Notes: generated from the letters alone by a model not told the origin. DNA of 64,000 nucleotides from Conus ventricosus (GCA_018398815.1 CM031595.1:43951367-44015366); one strand, 5' to 3'; counted from the first letter of the stretch, positions 48,360 to 60,745 are shown. Program-made: numbers and translations.

Positions 48360-49145
48360 AAGATCGTAGAACAATATTCCAGCAATGTGAGTCAGTTAAA
48401 TTCAGGTGTGGTTTTATAAAGATCGCAGAGAAAACGTCAAACAGTGTTAGGTTGCTACATTTAGATGTGTCCCTATAAAGTTCAAACGGTAAATTTCAAA
48501 CAATGTGGGTTAGTTAACGCTCAGATGTGGCCTCATAAAGATTGTATGAGAAAAATTCATTAAGTCAGTTGATGTAGGTTATTTACCCTTAGATGTGGCT
48601 TTATAAAGATCGTACAAAAAAAATTCAATTAATGTCGGTAAATTACATTCAGATGTGGCGTATAAAGATCGTTGATAAAATTTCAAACAATGTTAATAAG
48701 TTACATTCAGATGTAGCCTCATAAAAACCGTAGACAAAAAGAATTAATTGTGTAGGTTACATTCGGATGTGGCCTTAAAAAGATCGTAGAGATTTTTTTT
48801 GGGGTTTGGTAAGTTACATTCGGAAGTGGCCTTACAAAGATCGTAGAGAAAAAAATAACAATGTTTGTAAGTTACAATCAGCTGTGGCCTAATAAAGATC
48901 GTAGAGAAATTTTTCAAACAATGTTGGCTAGTTACCTTCAGATGTGGTCCTATAAAGATCGTAGAGAAGAATTTAAACGCGTTACTAAGATCGAGAGAAA
49001 ATCTTTTTTTTTAAATTTGTTGATAAGTTACATGCAGATATGGCCTTACAAAGATTTACAGGAAATTTCGAAGAATGTTGGAAAGTAGCATTCATGTGTG
49101 GCCATAGAAAGGTCGCAAAAGAAATTTCAGACGGTTGGTTAGTTG
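48360..49145. repeat. Diverged ~60-bp minisatellite, duplicate
   Basis: Unit-for-unit duplicate of 3290-4075, with scattered single-base differences. Confidence 0.85.
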
Positions 49146-49233
49146 CATATAGGTGGACGTGTAACGCCCACACTGCTTCCAGGTGCTATGACAATAACCG
49201 TCCTAGGTGTGTTGTGAAAGAGAACTTGTCTAA

Positions 49234-49240
49234 CACTGCC
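49234..49240. repeat. Target-site duplication, left
   Basis: CACTGCC immediately before the left inverted repeat. The same seven bases follow the right inverted repeat at 56018-56024, and they occur only once in the uninterrupted copy near 4189-4195. Because the next base is C on both sides, an 8-bp duplication (CACTGCCC) is equally compatible. Confidence 0.85.
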
Positions 49241-49260
49241 CAGGGACCGTACAGCAAAGG
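49241..49260 (+). repeat. Left terminal inverted repeat
   Basis: CAGGGACCGTACAGCAAAGG, the exact reverse complement of 55998-56017. One further G (49261) may also match. The CAGGG start is typical of hAT ends and is also compatible with P-like ends. Confidence 0.92.
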
Positions 49261-49302
49261 GATGCGCAGCTGGGCCGGCTTCCCCTTCTCTGAGTCACTA
49301 AC

Positions 49303-49355
49303 GAAGTACTGAAAGGGGCGGGCCCCACCACCTAGTGCGTACAGAACTTCCGGTG
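49303..49355 (+). promoter_or_regulatory. Left subterminal motif pair with ETS-like site
   Basis: GAAGTACTG (49303-49311) and AACTTCCGGTG (49345-49355) sit just upstream of an ATG at 49367. The inverted counterparts are at 55963-55971 and 55920-55930. CTTCCGG is the core ETS-family (GABP-like) motif found in many TATA-less animal promoters. A promoter role is inferred; a transposase-binding role is equally possible. Confidence 0.45.
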
Positions 49356-49366
49356 TCGGTGGTAAC

Positions 49367-49396
49367 ATGGAGTTTGGCAGCCAAAACATCGTTCAG
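49367..49396 (+). CDS. Possible leader exon of the left transposon gene
   Basis: An ATG at 49367 begins MEFGSQNIVQ and ends exactly at a good donor (CAG-GTAAGC at 49394-49402). If spliced to the acceptor at 49750 the frame differs from the MAEK frame used in exon 2, and it would meet a stop when joined to exon 3. It may therefore be an upstream ORF or 5'UTR exon rather than the true start. Its position, 127 bp inside the left end and just after an ETS-like site, suggests that transcription starts here. Confidence 0.35.
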
Positions 49397-49790
49397 GTAA
49401 GCATTCTTTTTCCATAATCAGCGGTTGTTATGCGTTTACTATAAGACATGTGTTATGTTTTTTGTGTTGTGGAGGAATGTAGAGTGCGAAACCTATCGCA
49501 TGTGCAAGTAATTACCCTATAACTGATAACGCGGCCACAGTTTACTCGGCGTACAAGCGTGTAAACAAACCATGCCTGTGCTCGAGAGATGCGCTAGTCA
49601 GTGTGTAGTTGTGCTCCGCGCAGCTTTAGTCTTTCATGTCTCCCTTCTTGTATGCATTGATGTACAGCTGGTTGCTATATTTTTCAGTACTTTCGTAGAT
49701 TCAGTCTTCGTTTTGGTTATTATAGTGGGTATTGCTGGTTCATTTGTAGGAAACAAGCGACTGCAGTGAACACTGCTCAGCCTGTTTGCA

Positions 49791-50953
<1,163 letters not shown>

Positions 50954-51544
50954 GCTATTTTAAGCGGTTTGATTCAGCAAAACGACTTTCAAAAAGTCCC
51001 AACCTGCAGCAGTACACCCTTCCAGCAGGCAGGCCAGTCAGTTCAATTAGATGAGCACCATTCAGACATTTTAGAATACATAGGAGTAGTATAGTACTTT
51101 AAAACAGAAAAGGGCAGTTGAAAGGCCATTAAGAGCAAGGCAGTTCATTTGACATAGTTCAGGTCTCAAACAAACCAGGTAGAGGAGGCAGGAGCATCAA
51201 GCGAACGCCCCAAAACAATGACATCTGTTCTGGACAGAGGGGTCTAGTACACGTCAAACCTTCTGTGACAGCGCTTTTAGAGCAGTTAGAATGTACCTTT
51301 TGAAAAAAAAAACAGATACTACATTAGATACATACATTATAGATACATAAATATACATTATAGATTCATTCTTATAGATACTTTACACTATAGATTCATT
51401 ATGTAGATACATTACCCTGTACAACAAAGCATGCTCTTAAATTTTGCTCCAGAAATATTATTTGTACATACATGTTTTGAATTCTGCGATCATTTTCCCT
51501 TTCTTTTCTCTTTCCGTTTTGATGACAAAATAACCGTAAATGAC
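50954..51544. other. Interior of transposon, no gene seen
   Basis: Includes a short-period AT-rich repeat (TATAGATACATT-like words) at about 51315-51415. No exon with convincing boundaries was recognised on either strand. Confidence 0.45.
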
Positions 51545-52299
51545 TTTCATTTCTTTATCCCCGGGTCGCTCCGGTGGAGCTTAGGCCATCAACGCCCCTT
51601 CGCCATCGCACTCTGTTCTGGGCTGTTTGGTCATTCCAGTCCATTTTGGCCCCTTGTTGTTTCAACTCCGCCTCAGTGTCTCGTCTCCAGCGGGTTTGCG
51701 GGGGCCGGCCTCTCTTCTTTTTCCCCTGGGGGTTCCAGGTCAGCGCTTGGGGGTGTGGTGTGGATGCTGGCTTCTGAGGGTGTGTCCGATCCAGCCCCAC
51801 TTCCTCGCAGTATCTGCTTGGCCACTGGTTCCTGTCCCGCACGCTCCCACAATCTTTGTTTCGGACCTTTGTCCTGCCATCGGTTTTTTGTAGATGCGCC
51901 TCAGACAGGTGTTGAAGAATGTCGAATCTTTTGTGCATCGTCTGTTTGTTCGCCCGTCTCGCACCCGTAGAGCAGAACTGATTTCACATTGGAGTTGAAG
52001 ATGCGGATTTGGTTCTTATGCTGATTCCTCCAGATCCCCAGATGTTCTTGAGCATGACGAAAGCTGCTCTTGCCCTTGCCGATTCTGGCTGTGACGTCTC
52101 GGTCCGTGCCTCCGTGTTGGTCAACCACGCTTCCCAGGTAGAAAAAAGGGACACCACCTCCCGATGGGCTCTCCATCGATGTGACTGGTGTGTTGGCAGT
52201 GGTGTTGATTTTCATCAGCTCGGTCTTCTTCCTGTTAATTTTGAGCCCTGTCCCGGCTGATGTGGTCTCCAAGCGAGTGGTCTTGTCCTGCATCTGGCG

Positions 52300-53259
52300 T
52301 GGCTGTGTGACAGGAGCGCCAGGTCGTCAGCGAATCAAGGTCGTCGAGCTGCGTCCAGGGTGTCCACTGTATACCGTTGTTTCTGCCTGTTGTAGGGGTC
52401 TTCATGTTTCCAGTCAATGACCAGGAGGAAGAGGAACGGCGACAGCAGGCACCCCTGCCGAACTCCGGTCTTCACCTCGAAACTTTCGGACAGGTGGCCG
52501 GCGTGGGCAATCCTGCAGTTCATGTCCTGGTAGGTGCAACCGGATGAGGGAGATGATCTTCTCGGGGACTCCGTAATGCTCAGCAGCTTCCACAGCATCT
52601 CTCTGTCCACACTGTCGAAAGCCTCTCATAACTATGAAGTTGATGTAAAGGGGGGATTTTCCACTCCAGCGACTGCTCCACGATGATGCGCAGGCTGGGA
52701 TCGGGTCGGCACATGATTTGTTCTGCCGGAAGCCTGCCTGCGGTCTCGGAGCTTGGGTCGACAGCCTCTTTCATTCTCTCCAGTAGAACCCTGTGAGAAC
52801 CTTGCCTGGCGTTGACAGGAGCATGATCCCTCGGTAGTTGCTGCAGTCCTGAGGTCTCCCTTTCTTCGGCAGCTTGATGACAATTCCTTCTTCACTGAGC
52901 CGGAAACCTCCTCCTTCTCCCAGATTTTGCTGAAGAGGCTGTATACATGTTGACAGCTGTCTCTATGTCTGCTTTGATGGTTCTGCTGGTATCTCGTCCG
53001 GCCCTGCAGCCTTCCCTTTTTTCAGAGTCATGATGGCCTTTTTGATCTCTGCCTTTGAGGGTTTGTCACAGCTGATGGGCAGGTCTGTCTCTGCAGGTGG
53101 GATGTCTGGTGGTGCGTCAGGGGCGGGGCGGTTCAGCAGTCCCTGAAGTGTTTTGCCCATCGTTTCAGCTGTTCCTCGGTTGTTGGTCAGTGGGTTTCCG
53201 TTCTTGTCCTTCACTGGCTTGTCTGTCTGCTGGAACTTACCCGTCAGCTTTTTGGTCAC
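52300..53259 (-). pseudogene. Reverse transcriptase region of the nested RTE-type LINE
   Basis: Contains the linker frame 53259-52963 and then RT motifs in three alternating frames. Motif A is AFDSVDRE, the GVRQGCLLSPFLF box precedes the catalytic FADD. Frames change between these motifs, so the polymerase is dead as written. The block is good-quality sequence, so these look like real mutations. Confidence 0.8.
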
Positions 53260-53449
53260 AGGTACAGGTCCTTAAATTTCCCTGTCCGGCCTCCCTCCCT
53301 GCTTGGCTGGCCAGGTCGTCAAAGTAGTCCCTCTTGTCCTTCTTGATGCTCTTCTTTACTTCTCCGTTCGCTGCTGTGTGCTCTTCCTGTGCCTTTGCCC
53401 TAGCTGCTTTTGGGTCGGCTCGTGTTCAGTGTAGTTTTCTTCCTCTTCC

Positions 53450-54470
53450 TTGTTTCCAACTTGTGGATGGTGCCCGGCAGAGATCCATTCTTTGTGCTGG
53501 GCCTTCTCTTGCCAAGGATCTCTTCACATGTTCATGCCAGAGCTTCTTGCAGTGTTCCCACTGTGTCTCGATGTCCGTCTCACTGTCTTCAAATCAGCCC
53601 CTTGTAGCGGCTGGAACCTGTTGGAAAGGCTGATTTTGAAATGCTGCTTGTTTTGTCCCTGTTCCGGAGCAGCCGACATTGTACCTTGTACGTGTGTTGT
53701 TGGGTTGGTGAATCTCTGAGGCGAAGTCTCACTGTTGTAAAAGAAGGTGGTGGTCTGATGACACGTCAGCACCTCTCATCACTCGTACATCCCGCCAATG
53801 TCTCCTGAATTTTTCGACTAATGCAGTGTGGTCAATCTGGTTCTCCGTGACATGGTTCGGGGATCTCCATGTGGCCTTGTGATGCGCTTGTGTGGGAAGA
53901 TGGGTTCCTCCTATCACCCGCTGGTTCAGGGCGCAAGGTCTGCAAAAAGCTCACCATTCTCGTTCATCGCCCTGTCCATGTGTCCCCATGATGTCCTCGT
54001 AGCCTGTGTTGTCCCTTCCGATCTTGGCGTTAAAATCTCCCATCGTATGGTTATGTCCTTGCTCCTCTTTTGTCTATCATGTCGTAGTTGCTGGGAGAAG
54101 TCATCTTTCTTCTTTCTCCGCATCATTGGTGGGAGCATAGCACTGGATGATGTTCAGCCTGAGTCATTCTTCTTCGTGGTAAACTTGGCTGTTTATGATG
54201 CGGGGAGTTGACAGGTTCCCATCCGATGAGTGCCCCTTGTGCCTCCCGGGGCCAGCTTCAGGGCCACACCCTCAGTGTGGGGGCTCCATCCTCTGTGTGT
54301 CCTGAGTACAGCAGCTGTTCTCCAGATGAAAGTTCAGCTGCCTGATTGTAGCCACCTTGTCTCACTCAGTCCTAGCACTCCGATCTTGTAGTTTTTCATC
54401 TCTCCCCGCAACTTGGATGGTTTTTCCTGTTTCAAACCTCGTCCTGAAAGTTCCATGTGGCTACTTTCGT
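53450..54470 (-). pseudogene. Endonuclease region of the nested RTE-type LINE
   Basis: APE-type endonuclease remnant. The best segment, 54138-53926, includes the GDFNAKIG motif. An SEPCHGEPDxPHC-like stretch and a WRDVRVMRGADVSSDHHLL segment (53917-53729 frame) correspond to the SDH-containing C-terminal part of the fold. It is broken by several frame changes. Confidence 0.75.
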
Positions 54471-54800
54471 TGTTGTCCTGGGTGTTAGAAGGGGAGTCGG
54501 CCTTGCAGCTTCCTTTCGGCTTTCACTGCACTGCGTCATAAGTCCTCCGGGATGGAGACCCTTCATTGCCCCGGCAGGTGATGCTTTTGGGTTTATTGTC
54601 GTCGATGCTTCTGTAACCTCGTCTTTTTTTACAGGCAGGGTTGTTAGCCCTACGCAAACCCCTTTATCCTCGGGGCGAGGTGGTCCTGCCTTAGTCGCCT
54701 CTTACGACATGCATGGCAGGGCAGTGGGTCTATTCTATGCCCAACCCACAGGGCAGGTAAATGAACTTTAAATGGATATAAATTTTATGTTTTTGCTTAC

Positions 54801-54900
54801 CGGTGGTTTCCTTTCTGTTGGTTTTGGAGTTTCAATTGTTCGGACCGGCATGTACTCAGTGGGCGGCTGCCTTTCAATGAGTTCCCAGTTTCCACAGGAC
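54801..54900 (-). CDS. THAP-domain gene, exon 2 (pseudo)
   Basis: On the minus strand a TTTCTAG acceptor precedes 54900 and a GTAAGC donor follows 54801. The 100-bp exon is open in the frame imposed by exon 1 (two bases left over there, one used here). It encodes SCGNWELIERQPPTEYMPVR and then a proline/threonine-rich tail ending at phase 0. The phase agreement between the two exons is the main support. No further exon was found, because the nested LINE begins about 35 bp downstream. Confidence 0.55.
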
Positions 54901-55019
54901 CTAGAAACATAGGGGGAATATTTCTGTAGTAAATACAAAATTATTGTTTTGCTATCAAAGCAAGGGACTTTGGTCAAATTCTGATACCAAATAAATAAGA
55001 ATGACTCCTACCTCTGTGT

Positions 55020-55024
55020 TCGTG

Positions 55025-55086
<62 letters not shown>

Positions 55087-55096
55087 GTGTGTTGTT

Positions 55097-55135
<39 letters not shown>

Positions 55136-55140
55136 GAGGG
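55020..55140. repeat. (GT)n and (GA)n microsatellite
   Basis: GT tract at about 55026-55083, GA tract at about 55097-55140, in the intron of the THAP gene. Confidence 0.95.
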
Positions 55141-55335
55141 GAGGTCTAAAAGGCTTTGTAGCTACTGATGAAACCTGTGACGTATGGCTTGACTACATCA
55201 TGCAAGTTCAAGAGTACATGACATCAATTACTATTTGTGTGTATAACAAAAAAGACGATGTGTTCTGCCTTTACCGTGACTTAAGAAATTACCACGCACA
55301 CACATAAACATGCACTGACACACACACAGAACACC

Positions 55336-55343
55336 CTCTCTCT

Positions 55344-55377
<34 letters not shown>

Positions 55378-55387
55378 CTCTCTCCTC

Positions 55388-55438
<51 letters not shown>
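55336..55438. repeat. (CT)n and (CA)n microsatellite
   Basis: CT tract followed by CA tract within the same intron. Confidence 0.95.
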
Positions 55439-55442
<4 letters not shown>

Positions 55443-55597
55443 TGGAAACTGTTTACTTCAATGAGCGGCCCTTGTAAAACAAACCAACACTGGACATCAC
55501 TGATTTTGGATGGGCCCCAACTTAATTGTCTTACAGAAACCTATTCGATGAAATACTGCTATTAACTGAACGATATAGAGTCTATGCTCAGACTTAC

Positions 55598-55805
55598 CAG
55601 TTTTTGAAGCAAGAATCCTTGAAATGACGGGAGCAAATTGTTAGCCCCGTCGGGGTTGAACGTTATCTTGTCTGTTGTTACTGTTGATCAGCTGCAAATT
55701 TTCCCCCTCATCGTTGTACCTTTCGCCGGTAATTTGTGAAATGTAAGCCTTTGTGTTTAGATTTCTGGGCGGGACAGCAACAAGGCACAGTTTTGCACCC
55801 CTCAT
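55598..55805 (-). pseudogene. THAP zinc-finger domain, exon 1 of the right-end transposon gene, frameshifted
   Basis: From an ATG at 55805-55803 on the minus strand. Three frames in succession spell a THAP (C2CH) domain. First comes PCCCPAQKSKHKGLHF with the N-terminal Cys cluster and the GLxF phrase. Next is ENLQLINSNNRQDNVQPRRG, the middle helix region. Last is LTICSRHFKDSCFKNW, carrying the Cys-x2-His pair (CSRH) and the conserved F. The first shift lies near 55735-55695 and the second at a GGGG run near 55641, where one missing G accounts for it. The distance between the Cys cluster and CSRH is about 50 codons, normal for THAP. The exon ends at a GTAAGT donor (55597) in phase with exon 2. 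THAP domains bind DNA and form the N-terminus of P-type transposases. As written it is not translatable, either decayed or mis-sequenced. Confidence 0.68.
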
Positions 55806-55919
55806 ATTAGATTTCGATTGTGGTTTTGGGACAAGAAATGGAGTGTTCATGCGAAAAAAAAACGAGATTTACACCGTCCGACACGCGTGTTCCACACATT
55901 GTTTACTAGCCGAAGCTGC

Positions 55920-55971
55920 CACCGGAAGTTCTTTACGCCTAGTTCGGTCGTCTGCTCGCGAGCAGTACTTC
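55920..55971 (-). promoter_or_regulatory. Right subterminal motif pair with ETS-like site
   Basis: Inverted counterparts of the left motifs: CAGTACTTC at 55963-55971 and CACCGGAAGTT at 55920-55930. They lie 47-98 bp from the right end, against 63-115 bp at the left. They precede the minus-strand THAP gene start by about 115 bp. The role (promoter or transposase binding) is inferred. Confidence 0.45.
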
Positions 55972-55997
55972 GCGCGGCCATCTGGCTCTTGTTAGCC

Positions 55998-56017
55998 CCT
56001 TTGCTGTACGGTCCCTG
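55998..56017 (-). repeat. Right terminal inverted repeat
   Basis: CCTTTGCTGTACGGTCCCTG, the exact reverse complement of 49241-49260. Confidence 0.92.
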
Positions 56018-56024
56018 CACTGCC
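56018..56024. repeat. Target-site duplication, right
   Basis: CACTGCC directly after the right inverted repeat, followed by CTAACACACC as in the empty site at about 4196-4205. Confidence 0.85.
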
Positions 56025-56165
56025 CTAACACACCAGAACGACAGTACGTTAAGACTGAACAGCGAAAATCGCCCTTTCATATTGAGCATCAAGGGGATTC
56101 CAACTCACGACATCTGACTGTGAGCTCTGCGATCTGCCAGTGAATTCGCTGGGCGCCCACTTTCA
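56018..56165 (-). mobile_element. tRNA-derived SINE-like element, head half, split by the transposon
   Basis: Minus-strand tRNA-related head (about 56165-56095) and start of body, matching 4190-4335 nearly base for base. The rest of the body lies on the other side of the insertion, left of 49241. Confidence 0.58.
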
Positions 56166-56188
56166 TTAAAGAGCCACGTTAAGTCCCT

Positions 56189-56285
56189 GAGAGAGAGAGA
56201 GAGGGGATGAGAGAAAAGGGGAGAGAGAGAGAGGAGAGAGAGAGAGAGAGGAAGAGAGAGAGAGAGAGAGAGAAGAGAGAGAAGG
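56189..56285. repeat. (GA)n microsatellite
   Basis: Interrupted GA tract, counterpart of 4364-4523 but about 60 bp shorter. Confidence 0.93.
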
Positions 56286-56599
56286 GGGCAGGAGGAGGGG
56301 AGAGAGAGAAAGGAGAAACAGGAAGAGGGGACCCGGGAAAGGAGGGGGTTTGGTCGATTTCAACGGGAGGAGGCAGGGGGTTGGGGTGAAGGGGTGTTGG
56401 GTGGTAAGGGGGTAGTATTCCGATTTTATGTTGGCATAGGAAACAATCAAAAGAAAACAAAAGCTGGCTTGTAATGTTTCAAACCTTTGAAGGTTTCAGA
56501 GAATGTCCATGGGGAAAGAGAAAGCTAGCAGCAATACCTGACCTTGTTAGAATGCAACACCCTCAACCTCTTTCCTTCCTTCCCTGTCCACACTATCCG

Positions 56600-57240
56600 A
56601 TGCAGATACATAGACACAGATATACAGGGGCCATTTCGATCCATGGACACCGATATTTCAGGGGCCAAACAGATACATGGACACCAAACTACAGGGGCCA
56701 TACAACCCAAAGGAAAACCCGATATAAGGGGCCAAAACAAACAGGGACACAGATAACACCATACAGATCCCTGGACAAAATATAGGGGCCATACAGTACA
56801 TGGACACAGTTTATACGGGGGACATCAAAATTCATGGCAAAATATAGAGGGGACATAAGATAAAATGGCCCTCAGATTTAAGGGGCCATAAAATATTTAG
56901 GGGCACAGAATAAAAGGGGACAACAGATACAGGGACACAGATATAGGGGGGGACTTTACATATCCGGGACACAGAAAAGGGGGGGACTTTCCGATAAATG
57001 GACACAGTAAAAGGGGAAAATACAGATAAAAGGACACAGATATAGGGGGCCCATACAAAAAAACCAGGGCCCAGAGATATAGGGGGGGGGCCCTTACAGT
57101 TTAAAATGGACACAATATAGAGGGGACATAAAAAAAATGGACAAGATAAAGGGGGACTTTTACAGTTTACAGGCCCCGGGGGATAAAGGGCCATACAGTT
57201 ATAGGGACAAGATAAAAGGGGGGACATACAGAGGGGAAAA
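56600..57240. repeat. 33-bp minisatellite, degraded duplicate
   Basis: ACAGATACATGGACACAGAT and AGGGGCCATACAG words remain visible but are broken by extra G and A. Corresponds to 4841-5515. Confidence 0.75.
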
Positions 57241-58059
57241 GGCAACACAGAAGACCTACGAAACAGCGAGGCATCGCAGGGGGGCCCAACGGGGGACCTT
57301 CAACAAAAGCCAATAGGGCCCGGGGACAGCCCTTGGGAGGGGGGGGGCTGCTGTCTTTTCTACTTTTTTTTGGGGAAAAGGGAAAGAAAACCAAACCCCA
57401 AATTAAGGGGGGGAAGAAAACAAGGGAAGAGGGGGAAAGGGATTTTTTTAATGGGGGAGACGCAGAGTAAGGGTTTGACAATTCAGGGATAGGGAAACAG
57501 GATGAAAAAGTTGGGGAACACACGAGACTTTAGGCTGGGGACACAACCCACAGGGAACTTTAAAAGGAAAAGGGGGACAGAGATACAAGGGAAATCCCAA
57601 AAATGTAGAAAAGACAAATACAACAAAAATACAGATCAGGGACCCGGGGGGCAGGGGTTTGTAGTACTTTCACAATACGGGGAAAAACAGAGGCCTTTTA
57701 AAAATTTTAAAAAATACGGGGACACTGAGAAAACGGGGTAAAAACAGAAAAAGAGAAAACCGGGACAACGGGACACATGGGGTACAGACCATAAAAGACA
57801 CAGGGACATGAATACGGGGAACACAACAAGTGAAAAAAAAGGGGACGTAGGAACACAGAGAAAATGGAGGGGATAAAATTTCGGGAAAAACAGCACAAAA
57901 GGGACAAAAACAGATGGGGGACAAAGAGAAAGGGGAAAACTTTATCCGGGGACCCCGAGACAGGGCAACGTACTTCACAAACGACGGGGGGCACACAAAT
58001 AAAAAGGATTAAGAGCCCGGGCGATTTCGGGGGCATTTCCCAAGGTTTGACGACGGGGA

Positions 58060-58825
58060 CATAACAAATACAGGGTTTAGGGAGAAAAACCAAAGTACAA
58101 TCAATACAGGGTACCGAACAACAAAGAACAAATAAATACGGGGATAAAAGAGGCAACAAATTACATATCAATCCAGGGATACGAGACAAAAAATACATAT
58201 CAATACGGGATACAGAACAACAAAGTAATTTCAATACAGAGATACAGAGAAAAACAAAGTACATATAAATTTTTAAAAAGGGATCAGAAAACAACAAAGA
58301 CATACAAACAATCCCGAACAAAAAAGGGTTCTACAAACGGGGTTTACAGAGACAAAAAATTTAAAAAACAATCCCAAGAACAGAGACAACAAAGTACATA
58401 TCAATAAAGGGGATACGAGAAAACAAAACATATAAATTCCGGGGATGCCGAAAAACAACAAAGTACATAAAAATACAGGGGTTTACAGAGACAAAAAAGT
58501 ACAATCAAAAAGGGGATCCCGGCAACAAAGTAAATCCAATACGGGGATAAAAGGAACAAAAAAGTACAATCAATACAGGATACAGGGGAAAAACAAAGAA
58601 ACATATCAATACGGGGTTACGGGAGACAAAAAAATTACATACCCTTACGGGGATACCGAGAAAAAACCCAAAGGACATTCAATACAAAATACAAAAAAAA
58701 ATTTCATATAAATACGGGGAACAGGGGCCCAACAAATTTACATTTAAAATACGGGGTTACAAACCCAAAAAAAGTAAAAACCCAAACGGGGATACAGAGA
58801 CAAAAAAGTACATTAAATACGGGGG
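58060..58825. repeat. 34-bp minisatellite, degraded duplicate
   Basis: ATCAATACAGGGATACAGAG and ACAACAAAGTACAT words repeat at about 34-bp spacing, with frequent errors. Corresponds to 6290-6945. Confidence 0.75.
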
Positions 58826-60090
58826 AAGATCTTTGTGAGGGGGAGGGGGTGGGGGGGGGGGTTATCTTTGTTTTTTTTCATTTTTTCCCTTTTGTTAATT
58901 TTTTAAACTATATAAAAGCAGCACTTTGGTTTGGTTGGGGGGCCCAAATTTCCCTCCCACCTTTGCGCCCCTTTTTTTTATAATGGGGTTTTGGTTGTTG
59001 TGTGGTGTTGTGTGTTTTTTTTGGGGTGTGTGTGTTTGTGTTTGTGTGTGTGGTGTGTGTATGTTGGTGAGGTGTTTTTGGTGGTGTGTGTGCATATGTT
59101 CGAATGTTTGTAGGGAAGGTGTGTTGTTGTTTGGGGGGGTGGGGGGGAGAAGAGAGAAGAGAAAGGAGAGAGAGTTGTTTTTGGGTTTTGGTGTGTGGGT
59201 GTAAAGGGGAAAGAGAGAGATTGAGAGAGAGAGAAAAAGAGAGAGAGAAGAGAATGGGGTTTTGTGTTTTGTCGTTGGGGTTTTGGGGGTTTTTGGGTGG
59301 TGTTTGTTGTGTTTTCTTTTTTTTAACCTCGAAAGTTTCTCCCAATTTTTCCCTTTTTTTCACTAGGGTCTAGGCCCTTTGGGTGTTTCCTTTTTTAACA
59401 AAAGGGAAGAAAAGGGGGCCATTTAGAAATAAATAATTATCAAGTTTTTAATTTTTGGCCCCTTTTTAAAAAAAACATGAAAGATGAAATGAACAAAATT
59501 TGTTGCTTTTTGGATTAAAATATTGATGTTGGTTTTAAAAAATCCCCAAAAATAAAAGGCCTCCGGGCATCCCCCATTCTTTGAATTTTTTTGTTTGATC
59601 GCGAGAGATTTTTTTAAGGGAAAAAATTTAAATTCTTTGGTGATTTATAAAATAAAATTTTTGGGGATGGATTTTGCTTTTCCCCCTGTCTGACCCCGGG
59701 GGGGGCCCAAAATGTTTTTGGTGTGTTTTTTGTTTTTTTTTTGTTTTTTTTTGTTTGTTTTTTTTTTAATAATTTTTGGGGGCTCGTGACACCCAAACTA
59801 ATTAAGTTGACGATATCGGGTTTGTTTTGGGGGGTTTTAAGGTTACGCTTTTTTCTTTTAAAATGTGTAATACTAAGTTTTAAATAAATTGACCGTAAAA
59901 GGGTTCATCAAAACGCTTTAAATGGAATTGGTACTTCTCAAAATCATTTTTGCCTTTTTTTCATCTGAAACAAGTTTAAAACTTTTGGGAAATTTCAGTG
60001 AAGCGGGCCTTTCTTTTACATTTGTTTATTTGAGCGTGCTCACCCAATTTTTGGGTTGTAAAAAATGAGTTTTTGCCCCCCCATTTCTTT

Positions 60091-60125
<35 letters not shown>

Positions 60126-60704
60126 CCTTTTTTTTTCCCTTTCTCATACCCTTTATTATGTGTTCCCTCCTCCTCTTTTTTGCCCTTCCCCCCCCCCCCT
60201 TTATTCACCTTTTCCCTGCGAAAAGACCCCACCCCAAAGGGAAAATTTTTTTTTTGTTTAAAAAACTTTTTTTTCTTGAAAAAATTTAAAGGTTTTTTAA
60301 ACTTGTGAAAATTTGGGTGAACTGTTACAAGGTTTGCCCCTTTCACCACCGGACTATACGCGAGTGCCCCTCACCGTTTGCTCGCCCCGGGGCTTTTTTT
60401 CTCCGCCGCCCTCGTCTTATCATCCCCCCTTCTCCCTCCCTTCCTACCCCCCCCCCCCCCGGGCCCCCCCCCCCCCCCCCGCCCCCCCCTCAACCCCCAT
60501 AATCCCTTTTTTCCCCTCGTAAGGGGGTATTTTCTTTTTTGTGGCCCATGCCCAAAGAAAAAAAAAAGAAAGAAAGAAAACAGATTGTATCCGATGTTTC
60601 CCCCGTTTGCAACTAAACCGGAAAGGGTTTCTGTTTGTTTGATTTATTACTTTTTTTGTGTTGGGGTAAATTTTTGTAAATTTTTAAACCTTTTTGGGTC
60701 TTTT

Positions 60705-60745
<41 letters not shown>

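Larger units (their letters stand above)
45221..49240. repeat. Duplicated block A, copy 2 (left part)
   Basis: Collinear with 1-4190. Up to about 47430 this copy is poor quality, with shortened microsatellites and extra homopolymer bases. From 47430 to 49240 it is almost identical to 2355-4190, including the (GACA)n tract, the SINE-like element and every unit of the 60-bp minisatellite. It ends at the transposon insertion point, and the homology resumes at 56018. Confidence 0.87.
51545..54765 (-). mobile_element. Nested RTE-type LINE, near full length but heavily frameshifted
   Basis: Read on the minus strand. The 5' end has a leader with CTAACAACCCTGCCTG (about 54650-54635). The endonuclease part includes MGDFNAKIGRDNTGYEDIMG (about 54043-53985). 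The linker has a KKGKAAGPDEIPAE motif (about 53030-52975). The RT has EAFDSVDREMLWKLL (about 52625-52580), VKTGVRQGCLLSPFLF (about 52480-52435) and FADDLALLSH (about 52345-52315). The C-terminal tail has KKRGRPPQTRWRRD (about 51725-51680). These phrases match the RTE-like endonuclease-reverse transcriptases common in invertebrates and related to the source of CFDP2-type proteins. More than ten frame changes make it inactive. It lies about 35 bp past the donor of THAP-gene exon 2. Confidence 0.85.
56018..58825. repeat. Duplicated block A, copy 2 (right part)
   Basis: Resumes homology with 4184 onward: SINE head, (GA)n, module M (56450-56600), the 33-bp array (about 56600-57240), spacer P (about 57290-57500), irregular repeats and the 34-bp array (about 58060-58825). 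From about 56600 the units are scrambled by homopolymer errors, so unit counts are not reliable. Confidence 0.8.

Noticed and set aside
49234..49246. Reading the CACTG at the junction as a CACTA-type (EnSpm) terminus
   Set aside because: CACTGCC is present once in the uninterrupted copy, so it is target sequence. The inverted repeats start at CAGGG, and a 3-bp duplication is not seen.
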